Assembly: GCF_040892615.1 (NCBI RefSeq)
Contig: NZ_JBFRYC010000008.1
Coordinates: forward strand, 76,898 to 140,897
Length of the DNA: 64,000 bases
From: Thioclava arctica
GTDB lineage: Bacteria; Pseudomonadota; Alphaproteobacteria; Rhodobacterales; Rhodobacteraceae
Direction: 5' to 3'
Shown: in pieces, positions 27,719 to 36,943 of the stretch
Layout: every line of letters starts with the position of its first letter
How positions within the stretch are numbered: the stretch's first letter is position 1
Made by a program: the position numbers and the translations under genes
The notes under the pieces: generated by a model
The model's input: only the letters and a program-made list of their open reading frames with translations
What the model was told of the DNA's origin: nothing
Database searches by the model: none

Positions 27719-28813
27719 TCAATGGCTTGGGCGTCTATCTTCATGCTCGGCGCCCACCGTATCCAACACGCGCCCCATCACCGCAGCGGTGTCGTCCCAT
27801 GTGGGCAAGCGCGCCCCGGCGGCTGCGGATGCGTGTGACATCGCGCGATGTTGGGCCGGGTCACTCAGCACGCTGCGCAGCGCTTGTGCGAAGGCTTCGG
27901 GAGTATCCGTTGGCACCAGCAATCCCGCACCTTCGGGCACCGTGTCGGGAACCGCGCCGGTGTGACAGGTGACGATGGGCAGTCCATGCAGCATCGCCTC
28001 GCCAAACACCATGCCATAGCCCTCATATCGCGTGGCGAGCGCGAACATATGTGCCGCGCGATAGCGCTGATCCAGATCGGGGCGCGCCAAAACTCCGCTA
28101 AACCGCACGCGCTCGTCCAGACCCAGCGCGTCGCGTTGCGCAGATAGGGCTGATGCAATCGCGGGGTCATGCGCCTTGCCCACGATCTCGGCCTGCCAGT
28201 CCAAATCGGTGATCTGCGCCAGCGCTTGCAACAGCACGTCATGACCCTTGCGCGCGGCCAGCAGCCCGACCGACAAGATCAGTGGCGGGCGGCGGCGCGG
28301 TGTCGCGATTGCAGCAGGGCGTTCAAATCCCGGCAAGGCGATGGAGATGCGCGAGGGGTCCACACCAAACTCGGTTTGCAGGATCTGCGCGGTATGCGGG
28401 CTCGGCACGACGACATGGGCGGCGAGAGTGAGGTTTTCGGCCTCGCGCGCCAGCAAATGACGCGCGCGTGCGGCAGACAGACCTGTTTCCAGCCCCAAAG
28501 GATGATGCAGCATCGCTATGATCGGCGCGCGCATCGCTTTCAGCGTCGTGGGCTCGATCGAGCCAAACACCAACCCGTCCAAAATCACCGGTGTCTGCGC
28601 GGGCAGGGCGGTCAGAGTTCCCCGCGCTTCGGCGGCTTCCTCCGCGCTGGCATCGGGAAACCCGGCGGGCAGTTGCACATGGGTCACCGCGCGCCCGGAA
28701 CGGCGCAGCGCCTCCAGAAGGTGGCGCTCATACAAAAAACCGCCCGTCAGTTGCGCGATGTCACCGGGAATGGCAAAGGCGGCAGGGGGCATGTCAGGCT
28801 CCAGTTTGGTCAT
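27719..28813 (-). CDS. GT4-family glycosyltransferase
   Basis: 364 residues. The C-terminal GT-B domain shows LILSVGLLAARKGHDVLLQAL and the E-x7-E signature in RYEGYGMVFGEAMLHGLP, followed by GAVPDTV. Substrate and acceptor are unknown. It is the last gene of a seven-gene minus-strand series, with its start 1 bp beyond the permease stop. That context hints at glycosylation of an envelope lipid or polymer. Its stop abuts that of ribH. Confidence 0.9.
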   Translation of the reverse strand: MTKLEPDMPPAAFAIPGDIAQLTGGFLYERHLLEALRRSGRAVTHVQLPAGFPDASAEEAAEARGTLTALPAQTPVILDGLVFGSIEPTTLKAMRAPIIAMLHHPLGLETGLSAARARHLLAREAENLTLAAHVVVPSPHTAQILQTEFGVDPSRISIALPGFERPAAIATPRRRPPLILSVGLLAARKGHDVLLQALAQITDLDWQAEIVGKAHDPAIASALSAQRDALGLDERVRFSGVLARPDLDQRYRAAHMFALATRYEGYGMVFGEAMLHGLPIVTCHTGAVPDTVPEGAGLLVPTDTPEAFAQALRSVLSDPAQHRAMSHASAAAGARLPTWDDTAAVMGRVLDTVGAEHEDRRPSH

Positions 28814-30397
28814 TTAGCGCGTCAGTTGCTCGGCACCATAAATGCGCAGCACCGCGCGTTCGATCTGCGCAATGCCGACATAGCCCGCCACCGCAACGCC
28901 CGCCAGCACGACCACCGCGCTCCACAGCATTCCGTAGCCCGAGGTCGAGGCGGTAAGCGCCATCAAGCCGCCAATCCCGCGCCCTGTCGCCAGCCATTCT
29001 GCCGTTGTCGCGGCCAGAATTGCGGCGGGCACGGCCATGCGCGCAGCGGCGAAAAAGGCAGGGAGCATGGCGGGGAATTGCGCGCTGGCCATGCGCCGCA
29101 ATGGGCTGGCGGCGTAGCTGTCAAACAGCTCCAGCACTTGGCGCGGCGTGCGCGCAAGCCCTTGATAACATGCGATCAGGCTGGGGAAAAAGATCATCAG
29201 GGCGACGATTGTAATGGTGCCTGTTGCGCCGCGCCCAAGGGCGATAACAATCAGCGGCGCGGTGATCACGATCGGAATGGCGCGCAGGGCGATCGCGATG
29301 GGCATCACGGCGCGCGCCAGTCGCGGTGCCAGTACCATCGCCATCGCCAGCCCGACCCCCAGCGCCAAGCCCAAAAGATAGCCCGGCAGCGCCAACACAA
29401 GCGTTTCCAGCAACGCCGAGCCAAGCGTGGCGCGATGGGCAGTGGCCTCGGGGGCGGTGATCAGAAAGGCCCAGACATCGCCGGGGCGCTTGGCGAAAAA
29501 TTGGCTGAGCCCGGCGCTCTCCATCGACAGCCACCAAAGCGCGATCAGGACAAGAACGACAAGGATCGGATGCGCCAGCACGCGCCATCCCTTGCGCCGT
29601 CCACCTTCAAGAAGCGGCGCAAGGATCAGCGGTGGCGGCCCGGTGTTGAGCGCTTGTCCCAACCGCACCAACCCCGCATAAGCCAGCATCGAAATCGCCG
29701 CCGCCGTGCTCGCCAGTGCCCAGGTGCCCGCAACATCAAGGCTGCGCATCGCGCGCAATGTCAGCACGCCCATGCCGCGCTCGGCGCCGGTGAACTCGCC
29801 GAACATCGCGCCAAGGATTGCGGCGGGGGCCGCGATTTGCAGCCCCGCAAACAGATAGGGCAGCGAGGCCATGGCGCGCACCTCAATCAGGGCGGTCAGC
29901 CGTCCGCGCCCATAGCTGCGCACCAGATCAAACCAGCTGGGCGGGGCCGCGCGTAGCCCCACCATCAGCGGCAAAAAGGTGGTGAAATACACCGCCAGCG
30001 CCGCGAGCGTGATTTGCGGCCCCAGACCGGGCCCCCAAAGGACGCGCAAGATCGGTCCGGTCGCCACCAGCGGCAGACAAAACACCACCAAGGCGAGCGC
30101 CGAGATCATCCGTGCTAGACCCGGCACCAGCACCGCCAGTGCAGCCAGCGCAATCGCAACCGCATTGCCCAACACAAACCCAATCGCAGCCGTAAGCCCC
30201 GTGATACCCGCCGCACGCGCAACCAGCCCGGCATTGGCCCAAAGATAGCGCGCAATCTCGACCGGGCTCGCGATCAGGTAGGTATGGGCAAAGGCGCGCG
30301 CCAACAGCTCCCAGATGAGCAGCGCGACAAGCACGCTCAGCACCAACCAAAGCCGATCGCTGCTGCGTTGGCGCAACGGATGCAGCGCGATTGTCAT
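28814..30397 (-). CDS. ABC transporter permease, two fused permease domains
   Basis: About 527 residues holding two BPD_transp_1 units back to back, each with an EAA-like loop (around AMASLPYLFAGLQIAAP and RMASAQFPAMLPAFFAA). Most importers of the SsuC/ThiX type use two copies of a single-domain permease; here one chain supplies both halves. The start at 30397 overlaps the ATPase stop (ATGA); ATG 30412 is the alternative. It works with the ATPase and binding protein upstream. Confidence 0.9.
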   Translation of the reverse strand: MTIALHPLRQRSSDRLWLVLSVLVALLIWELLARAFAHTYLIASPVEIARYLWANAGLVARAAGITGLTAAIGFVLGNAVAIALAALAVLVPGLARMISALALVVFCLPLVATGPILRVLWGPGLGPQITLAALAVYFTTFLPLMVGLRAAPPSWFDLVRSYGRGRLTALIEVRAMASLPYLFAGLQIAAPAAILGAMFGEFTGAERGMGVLTLRAMRSLDVAGTWALASTAAAISMLAYAGLVRLGQALNTGPPPLILAPLLEGGRRKGWRVLAHPILVVLVLIALWWLSMESAGLSQFFAKRPGDVWAFLITAPEATAHRATLGSALLETLVLALPGYLLGLALGVGLAMAMVLAPRLARAVMPIAIALRAIPIVITAPLIVIALGRGATGTITIVALMIFFPSLIACYQGLARTPRQVLELFDSYAASPLRRMASAQFPAMLPAFFAAARMAVPAAILAATTAEWLATGRGIGGLMALTASTSGYGMLWSAVVVLAGVAVAGYVGIAQIERAVLRIYGAEQLTR

Positions 30398-31188
30398 CGC
30401 GCGCTCACGCATGGTTCGGGGCGTGGCGGAGCGCTTTGGGCAAGCGCCTCGGTCACAGCGGCGATCAGCGCATCCGCCTCAGCGCCCGGATTTCGCGGGC
30501 GCGCAAGATCAATCGCGATATCGGCCACGACCCGCGCCGGGCGCGGCGACAGCACGATGACGCGGTCCGACAGCAACACGGCCTCAGAGACCGAATGGGT
30601 CACCAGCAAGGTTGTGACGCCATGTCCCTGCCACAGCGCGGGCAACTCGCGGTTCAGGCGCGCGCGCGTCAACTCATCGACCGCGCCAAAGGGTTCATCC
30701 AGCAGCAACAGGCGCGGATCGGTCGCCAGACAGCGCGCAATCGCGGCGCGTTGGCGCATCCCGCCCGAGAGATCAGCGGGGCGGCGCTCTTCGAATCCGG
30801 CCAGACCGACCATCGCGATCAGCCGATCCACGCCGCCCGGATCGGGGGGTAAATGCGCCAGCTTGCGCGCCAGCGCGATATTGCCGCGCACGCTGCGCCA
30901 TGGCAACAAGGCCGCATCCTGAAACGCCACCGACAGGGCGGCCCGTTGGCGCATCTGCAACGGGGTTTCGCCACCGATCCGCACCGAGCCGGTGCTCGGC
31001 GTATCTAGCCCCGCGATCAGGCGCAGCAACGTGGATTTGCCACAGCCCGAGGGGCCGACAATCGCGGTGGTCTGACCGGCCGCAAAGTTCAGATCGAACG
31101 GCTCAAGCGCGTCCACGCGCGCCGGCCCGTGACCAAAGCTACGCGACAGATCGCGACACTGGATCGGGGGCGGGGGCTCAGCTGGCAT
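30394..31188 (-). CDS. ABC transporter ATP-binding protein
   Basis: 264 residues from ATG 31188, which has GAAGAG upstream and overlaps the binding-protein gene by 11 bp. Walker A GPSGCGKST, Q-loop FQDAALLPW, signature LSGGMRQR, Walker B LLLLDEPFG and the switch His in VTHSVSEA are all intact. It is closest to the nitrate/sulfonate/taurine importer ATPases. It should power the fused permease. Confidence 0.94.
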   Translation of the reverse strand: MPAEPPPPIQCRDLSRSFGHGPARVDALEPFDLNFAAGQTTAIVGPSGCGKSTLLRLIAGLDTPSTGSVRIGGETPLQMRQRAALSVAFQDAALLPWRSVRGNIALARKLAHLPPDPGGVDRLIAMVGLAGFEERRPADLSGGMRQRAAIARCLATDPRLLLLDEPFGAVDELTRARLNRELPALWQGHGVTTLLVTHSVSEAVLLSDRVIVLSPRPARVVADIAIDLARPRNPGAEADALIAAVTEALAQSAPPRPEPCVSAR

Positions 31189-32170
31189 GGATCTCTTCAA
31201 GCAGCGAGCGGTCCCAAAGATCGGGGCTGACATCCTGACCCAGCAGCGCCAAGGTCTTGATATTGGCGGCGATGCTGTCATCGGTGAACCAGCCAAAGCC
31301 ATGAGCCTCGGTCACCGGTGAAAACATCAGCGGCACTTGGCGCGCGGCTTGCAGCTCTTGCGTCTTCAGATCAAGGCCCGCATCGGGGAACATTTTCACC
31401 GTCAGCGCGGCGGCGGCGGCGGGATCGGCAAGGTAGTCGTTCCAGCCGTGGATTTCGCCGCGCAGCAATGCAATCAGATCGGCGCGTCGGTTGGCAATGC
31501 TATCGTCGGTCGCGATATAGGTTTGCGATTGCACCGCATAACCGTAATCGGCCATCAGCATCGTGATAGGTTTGAGCCCGCGTATGATCATCGCCACAGG
31601 CAGATCGGTCTCCCAGCACAGCAGGCAATCGACCTGACCGGCCAGCAAGGGGGCAGCGTCATATTGCGTCGGAACGATCTCGATCGCGTCAAAATCGACA
31701 TCGTTGAGGCTGCACAGCGCCTTCAAAACAGGCGTATTGGCCAGCGCCATGCCGATCTTCTTGCCCTCAAGATCCTTGGGCACATTAACCGGCTTGGCGG
31801 GCAGCGAGGCGATGGCGAAGGGGTTTTTCTGCATCGCGACGGCAATGATGCGAAAGGGCGCGCCTTGGGCCACAGCGGCGGCGGTATAATCAGCGGCCGA
31901 AATGCCCATCAAGGCGCTGCCTGCCACAACGGGGGGCTCTACCGGGGCGTTTGGTCCGCCGGGGTTAAGCGCGACATTCAGACCCAGATCGCGCCAATAG
32001 CCGCGCGATTGCGCGATATAACTGCCGCCAAACTGCACCGAGGGCAGCCAGGACAGTTGCAAGGCGACGTCGGTCGCTGCAAGGGCCGGGCGTGCGCCCA
32101 TCGTGGCGGCCAAAACGCTGCCCGCGCCTGCTGCCAGAAATCCGCGCCGTGAAAAGCTATGATGTGTCAT
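31178..32170 (-). CDS. ABC transporter substrate-binding protein (NMT1/THI5-like)
   Basis: 330 residues from ATG 32170, with AGGAAACG upstream. A Tat signal is evident (SRRGFLAAGAGS, cleavage after ARPALAA). The mature part follows the NMT1/THI5-like fold: QLSWLPSVQFGGSYIAQSRG near the start, KIGMALANTPVL, and LLCWETDLPVAMI. Relatives bind sulfonates, nitrate, riboflavin or thiamine precursors; the ligand here cannot be told. No riboswitch precedes it. Confidence 0.88.
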   Translation of the reverse strand: MTHHSFSRRGFLAAGAGSVLAATMGARPALAATDVALQLSWLPSVQFGGSYIAQSRGYWRDLGLNVALNPGGPNAPVEPPVVAGSALMGISAADYTAAAVAQGAPFRIIAVAMQKNPFAIASLPAKPVNVPKDLEGKKIGMALANTPVLKALCSLNDVDFDAIEIVPTQYDAAPLLAGQVDCLLCWETDLPVAMIIRGLKPITMLMADYGYAVQSQTYIATDDSIANRRADLIALLRGEIHGWNDYLADPAAAAALTVKMFPDAGLDLKTQELQAARQVPLMFSPVTEAHGFGWFTDDSIAANIKTLALLGQDVSPDLWDRSLLEEIHAS

Positions 32171-32231
32171 GTCGTTTCCTGTCTTTGCGTTTCGATATAA
32201 GGTGACGGTGCTGTGCGACAACGTCTCGGGC

Positions 32232-33092
32232 TTAAGCGGTGCGTATCCTTTGGTGTTGCCATGCCAGCCAGAACAGGCCCGGCACAGAGGACAGCAGCAA
32301 GACCGCGCCAAACGCCGCGCTGGCGGCGAGACCGGCCTCGGGGGTGGCTCCGGCGAGGGGAAACAGTGCCGCCGCAGCCCCTTCGCGCCAGCCCCAGCCC
32401 GCGATGCTGAGGGGCACCAACATCGCCGATAAAATAAGCGGCACCAAGGTGAGGATCGCCGCCAGCGGCAGCGCGGTGCCGCTGGCATAGGCGCAAAAGG
32501 CAAAGCTCGCTAAATTCGCGACCACGATGGCAAAGCCAAGCGCGATTTGTCGACCGCGCACATCCCGCCCCGCAAGGGCGCGGCGCAGGGGCGTGAGCAA
32601 GGCACGCAACCTTGGCAGCGCGCGCGTCCCCGCCACCAGCCCAAGGCCCAGTGCCAAAAGCCCCAGCGCCCACAGCCCATGTCCCGACAGCGCCAGCGCA
32701 GGCAGCAATACCGCCGCCAGCGCGAATTGCCCCGCCAGCCGTTCAATCACCACGGCTTGGCCAGATCGCAACAGATCGGCCGAATGGCGCGCGCGCACGG
32801 CGCGGCCTGCATCGCCCAAGACACCGCCCGGCACGGTTTGATTGACCAATTGGGCGAGGTAATATTCGCCCACCGCCTGCACCCGATCAATCCGCTGTCC
32901 CAACGCTTTGGCAGTCAAACGCCAGCGCAGCGCCGAGAGCACCGTTTGCAGGTTCACCGCCAACACCGCCGCGCCCAGCCAGCGCCAATCGGCCTGCGCC
33001 AAGCGCTCTAGCGCTGCGTCCCCATTGGCGAAATGCCAGGCCAGTGCCAGCAGCACCAGCGCAGCCCCCACGCGCAGGGCGCGCCCGATCAT
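32232..33092 (-). CDS. Flippase-like/MprF-AglD family membrane protein
   Basis: 286 residues with about eight membrane segments. The family signature is visible in TVLSALRWRLTAKAL, EYYLAQLVNQTVPGGVLGDAGRAVRAR and SIAGWGWREGAAAALF. Relatives include the flippase half of MprF and AglD/UPF0104 proteins linked to glycolipids. The start at 33092 overlaps the sulfatase stop (ATGA). The context suggests handling of a modified lipid. Confidence 0.88.
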   Translation of the reverse strand: MIGRALRVGAALVLLALAWHFANGDAALERLAQADWRWLGAAVLAVNLQTVLSALRWRLTAKALGQRIDRVQAVGEYYLAQLVNQTVPGGVLGDAGRAVRARHSADLLRSGQAVVIERLAGQFALAAVLLPALALSGHGLWALGLLALGLGLVAGTRALPRLRALLTPLRRALAGRDVRGRQIALGFAIVVANLASFAFCAYASGTALPLAAILTLVPLILSAMLVPLSIAGWGWREGAAAALFPLAGATPEAGLAASAAFGAVLLLSSVPGLFWLAWQHQRIRTA

Positions 33093-34708
33093 TGCGCCAC
33101 CTTGATCGGCAAACTGGTGAGCGCATTGATAAACCGGTCGCGGAAATCGCGCATCGGCCAGACCGGGGTTTGCGCATCGGGCACCAGCCCCGGCGTCCAA
33201 CCCCAAGCGTCGAAATCCGCAATCAGATCGGGCGGGCCGATCAGATGCACGGGCACGTCTTTGCTGTCGATCTGGGCCACGAAAGGGGTGGGCTGATGAT
33301 CGCCCAGAACCACCATTAATGGCGGCTTGTTGGCGTGCCGTCCGGCGTAAGACAAGATCGCCTGTAGCGAATAATCGATCGCTTGGCGGTATTGATCGCG
33401 CACCCGGTCGCGGTCTCGCCAGACCACTTTTGGCGGATCGCCCGACAGGGCCCAGCGATCAAAGACGCGCCCGTCACCGACCTGATCCCAAGCGATCATT
33501 TCGGGCACTGGCACCCAAGGCGCGTGCGAGGACAGCAGCACGATCTGTGCAAATAGCGGCCCCGCGTGCGGGTCGCGCGCCACCAGCCGATCAAAGGCCG
33601 ACAGCGTATATTGATCGGGCATGGTGACGAAATTGAACGGCTGGCCCTGATAGCCCAGATCCGCCGCTTCAAGGATGGTTTGAAAGCCCTGAATCGGGCC
33701 TTCGGGCCAGCTTAGCGTGATGCCCGGCATCACGGCGGCGGTGCGCAGCCCTGAGGCGGCGGCAAGATCAAAAAGCGTGCGGCGGGGGCTGGCCAGTAGC
33801 GCGCGATAGCGGGTTTGGTCCGAAATCGTCAGGCCGGATTCCAAGGTGGAATGGGCCAGCCAGCTTTGCCCGCCCTCGGTGGGCGAGGTCAGCCAGCCAG
33901 AGCGCATCGCCAGCCCCGCCTGCGCCAGCTTGGGCGCGGCGTTTTCAAGTGTCGCGACATGGGTGGGCGCATAAAGCGGGTTGTCGAAGCTCGCGCGCCC
34001 GTAGCTTTCGATAAACACGATTAGCACATCGCGTCCTTGCAGGCGGTCAAACAGCCCTGCCGACCCGGCGAAGGGATCGCTTGCGGCGGCTGCGCGAAAG
34101 CGTTTGAGATCGGCCAAGGTCTGGGTGAAGCTGCGCAGATGCGCGCTGGCAAGATGGGTCGTGCCCGCATACCACGGCAGGCGTAGCGGCAGAGAATTGC
34201 TTTGCTGCGCGCCAATCATCAGCACGCCCAAAGCTGCGGCCACTCCCGTCAGGCTGCGCGCAACGGGCCCGCTCGCAAGGCCAAGCCATTGCCCGCTGGC
34301 CCACCACAGCGTCCAGATCAGCCCCGCCAGCGCCAGCGCGCCGCCCAGAGCGGTCAAAATCACCAAAGGCAGACCGATCGTGCTGATGCCAAATCGGGTG
34401 CCTGCCTCAATCATGAACAGATCGACCGCCGGGTTGAAGGGGCGGGCGAAGGCTGTGAACGTGCCGATATCAGCCAGTTTCAGCGCGACCAACGCCGCCA
34501 ATACAGCCACCAAAACCACGAGGAGGACGTGGCTGATCCGCGCGTCCCGGGACAGCGCAGCCAAAACCAGCAAGATCACCGGCAGTTCCAGCGGCAGGCG
34601 CAACGCCGTTGCCACAACCAAGCCGCGCGATTGGTTTGGCAAGACCAGCATGAGATCAAGGATCAAGGCGGCCCCGAGCAGACAGGCGGCGCGACGCGCG
34701 ATGCTCAT
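33089..34708 (-). CDS. LTA synthase-like membrane sulfatase/phosphotransferase
   Basis: About 539 residues. The N-terminal 200 residues hold about five membrane helices; the rest is a periplasmic alkaline-phosphatase-superfamily domain. Metal-site motifs VLIVFIESYGRAS and VVLGDHQPTPF are present, and the nucleophile is expected in GGQSWLAHSTLESG. Relatives move phospho-alcohol groups from phospholipids to glycans or lipids. The start at 34708 overlaps the CDP-alcohol transferase stop (ATGA). Confidence 0.88.
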   Translation of the reverse strand: MSIARRAACLLGAALILDLMLVLPNQSRGLVVATALRLPLELPVILLVLAALSRDARISHVLLVVLVAVLAALVALKLADIGTFTAFARPFNPAVDLFMIEAGTRFGISTIGLPLVILTALGGALALAGLIWTLWWASGQWLGLASGPVARSLTGVAAALGVLMIGAQQSNSLPLRLPWYAGTTHLASAHLRSFTQTLADLKRFRAAAASDPFAGSAGLFDRLQGRDVLIVFIESYGRASFDNPLYAPTHVATLENAAPKLAQAGLAMRSGWLTSPTEGGQSWLAHSTLESGLTISDQTRYRALLASPRRTLFDLAAASGLRTAAVMPGITLSWPEGPIQGFQTILEAADLGYQGQPFNFVTMPDQYTLSAFDRLVARDPHAGPLFAQIVLLSSHAPWVPVPEMIAWDQVGDGRVFDRWALSGDPPKVVWRDRDRVRDQYRQAIDYSLQAILSYAGRHANKPPLMVVLGDHQPTPFVAQIDSKDVPVHLIGPPDLIADFDAWGWTPGLVPDAQTPVWPMRDFRDRFINALTSLPIKVAQ

Positions 34709-35481
34709 GTCCGCCGTCTCCGCGCCAGCCAAAGGATGTCAGCGCCAAAAGATCCCGCAAGGGCCAGCGTGGCGCTTGTTGCAATCAGGGTTGCGCCCAG
34801 CGCGCCAAGGCCGGGGATCAAGAGCACGATCAACGCGCCGATCTGCACCACGCAGAGCGCCTTGCGGCGAAACCGCTCGGGGAGGGGGGCGTTTAGCCAG
34901 GGCAGGAAAAGCCCGGCCAAAACATAGGCGTAGCGCATGGTGCCCAATGCAAGCACCCAGATCCCAACCGTGCCAGAGGCCACCACCAGCAGCGACAGGA
35001 TCAGCCCAAGGGCGGCGTCTACCTCCATGTCAAAGCGCGCGCCAAACGCCGAAGACAGCCCGCTGCGCCGCGCCAACCAGCCATCCAGCCCATCCATCGC
35101 AAGCGCGACTGTCGCGATGATCACACTCAGCCAGCGCGCGTCGATCGCACTGTGTGTGGTCGCAAAACCGCCCCCCGCCAGAGGTGCCACCAGCGCGCAG
35201 GCCAGCGCCGCGCGCGTCAGCGTCACCGTGTTGCACAGGCCAAGACGCGGATGGGCATAGCGCCGACGCATCAGGGCGGCGGCGAGGGCGGTCACCGCCA
35301 CAAACAGCCCCACCGACACCGCTGCCCCGCTCGGCGCCAGACGCGCAGCCAGAGCGGCGCAAAGCACGCCTAGCGGCACAGCAAGCCAAAGCAGCCGCAT
35401 CCATGCCCCCGAGGGCGAGGTCGCACCCAAGGGCTGCATCAAACGTGTCATGCGATCAGGTGAGGTCAGGGGAGTTGTCAT
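34705..35481 (-). CDS. CDP-alcohol phosphatidyltransferase family protein
   Basis: 258 residues. The catalytic signature DG-x2-AR-x8-G-x3-D-x3-D is complete: DGWLARRSGLSSAFG followed by ARFDMEVD. The enzyme joins a CDP-activated group to an alcohol in the membrane. Unlike PgsA/PssA it has a roughly 70-residue N-terminal hydrophobic extension. It is the first gene of the operon, so the promoter should lie in 35482-35598, shared with the divergent cytochrome b561 gene. Confidence 0.9.
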   Translation of the reverse strand: MTTPLTSPDRMTRLMQPLGATSPSGAWMRLLWLAVPLGVLCAALAARLAPSGAAVSVGLFVAVTALAAALMRRRYAHPRLGLCNTVTLTRAALACALVAPLAGGGFATTHSAIDARWLSVIIATVALAMDGLDGWLARRSGLSSAFGARFDMEVDAALGLILSLLVVASGTVGIWVLALGTMRYAYVLAGLFLPWLNAPLPERFRRKALCVVQIGALIVLLIPGLGALGATLIATSATLALAGSFGADILWLARRRRT

Positions 35482-35598
35482 GAGAGGGAAGCTATTGCGC
35501 CTTTAGGATTGTCAAGTAAACGTGATTGGGTCAGATTGGGATGACTTTATGTCCTCTTGCTGCATTTTGTTGCGAATTCTCATGGGAGGAGCAAAAAG

Positions 35599-36162
35599 AT
35601 GCCACCCAAGGATACTTTCGACAGCCCTGCCTATCGTCCCACGGCGCGTCTGTTGCATTGGTTGATCGCGGCGCTGATTTTGCTGATGATCCCGGCGGGT
35701 CAGATCATGATTGTCAAGGGGCTGCCGCGCGGGCTGCAAGACGCACTGTTTTTGTTTCACAAGAATGCGGGGGTGGTGATTGGCCTGCTGATGCTGGTGC
35801 GGCTGGGCTTTCGACTGCGCTATCCGCCGCCGCCCTTGCCGCCTTCGGTTGCGCCCTTGCAGGCCCGGATTGCAGGCATCACCCATGCCCTGTTGTGTCT
35901 GCTGGTCTTTGTGATGGTCGTGTCGGGCTATCTGCGTGTGATGGCGGGGGGCTTTCCGATTGAAGGGCTCGACGCGCTTGGGGTGCCCGATCTGATGGGC
36001 CGTAATCCGGGGTTGGAGACGGTCGCGAAAACCACCCATGCGATCACCCGTCTGGCGCTAGTGGTGCTGATTGGCCTGCATATCGGGGCGGCGCTGTTTC
36101 ATGCGCTGTGGCTGCGCGATGGGGTAATGGCGCGGATGGCACCGCGCCGCTCAGTCAAGTAG
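35599..36162 (+). CDS. Cytochrome b561 family protein
   Basis: 187 residues from ATG 35599, with GGGAGGA upstream. Four membrane helices, with heme-ligand histidines likely in RLLHWLIAAL, LFHKNAGVVIG, THAITRLAL and GLHIGAALFHALW. It is of the short diheme type that carries electrons from quinol or to a periplasmic partner. No partner gene is adjacent. Its 3' end overlaps the next, convergent gene by 12 bp. Confidence 0.93.
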   Translation: MPPKDTFDSPAYRPTARLLHWLIAALILLMIPAGQIMIVKGLPRGLQDALFLFHKNAGVVIGLLMLVRLGFRLRYPPPPLPPSVAPLQARIAGITHALLCLLVFVMVVSGYLRVMAGGFPIEGLDALGVPDLMGRNPGLETVAKTTHAITRLALVVLIGLHIGAALFHALWLRDGVMARMAPRRSVK

Positions 36163-36888
36163 AACTCGCCCTGCAAGCGGGCGATGATCCGACGCAGCGC
36201 GAATGCCCGGCCCATCCAGCACGCGCAGATCGCGGATTTGCTCGGGGCGGTCGCTCAGAATGCGGTCAAGCGGCAGCAAGGGGCGGTTGACGGGAAAGCT
36301 CGCCCGCACCGGCCCACCCAGCCGGGTGCCGATAATCGCGCGTGAAAACGCCAACCCGCCCCAAGGGCGCCATTCGTTCAGATCACCCAGCAAGATCGTG
36401 CGCATCTCCGGGCGGCGGAGCAGATATTGGCCCAGGGTGCGCATCTGCGCGATGCGCAAAATCTGGCTCAGCGACAGATGCGCCGTGATGATGCGCAGCG
36501 GTTGCGCCCCGTTGCGCAGCTCCAACACGACTGCGCCGCGATGACAATGCCCCGGCAGGTCGATCACATCCGCGCCCACAATGCGCAAAGAGGGATGCAC
36601 GAACAGGATCGCGCCCAGAAATCCGTGGCTTTGATCGCCCCAGCGCAAGGCGGGGGTGTCATGGGCATAGATCAGCCCAGTTTGCGCCGTGATCCGCGCG
36701 AGATCGAAAATACCGGCATGGGGCGGGGTTTCGCCATCGGCCTCTTGCAGCGCTAGAATATGGGGCTGATGGGCGCAGACCTCGCGGCCCAGAACATCCA
36801 GCACCCGACCCGGATCGACCCGACCATCGCCACCGCGCCCGCGATGCACATTCCATGTGACGCACTCAACTGCGCTTAGGGGCGCCAT
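36151..36888 (-). CDS. Endonuclease/exonuclease/phosphatase family protein
   Basis: 245 residues from ATG 36888, with GGAAAG 7 bp upstream. The fold's motifs are in order: TWNVHRGRGGDGR, LQEADGE (metal Glu), LLGDLNEWRP and the C-terminal SDHRPLAGRV (Asp-His pair). Relatives of this small type are phosphodiesterases or phosphatases acting on DNA, RNA or lipids. No signal peptide, so it is probably cytosolic. Confidence 0.9.
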   Translation of the reverse strand: MAPLSAVECVTWNVHRGRGGDGRVDPGRVLDVLGREVCAHQPHILALQEADGETPPHAGIFDLARITAQTGLIYAHDTPALRWGDQSHGFLGAILFVHPSLRIVGADVIDLPGHCHRGAVVLELRNGAQPLRIITAHLSLSQILRIAQMRTLGQYLLRRPEMRTILLGDLNEWRPWGGLAFSRAIIGTRLGGPVRASFPVNRPLLPLDRILSDRPEQIRDLRVLDGPGIRAASDHRPLAGRVLLD

Positions 36889-36943
36889 CACCACGCTTTC
36901 CGGTTCAACACGCCAACCTTTCGCGTTCGCGCAAAAGGGCGCT

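Noticed and set aside
28169..29956. 595-codon open frame on the plus strand
   Set aside because: It lies opposite the GT4 and permease genes, is rich in Gln/Arg/His as expected of antisense frames in high-GC DNA, and resembles no family.
27061..32170. The ABC importer as a riboflavin transporter under the FMN riboswitch
   Set aside because: The riboswitch is on the plus strand and directly precedes ribH; the importer is on the other strand and starts 5 kb away.
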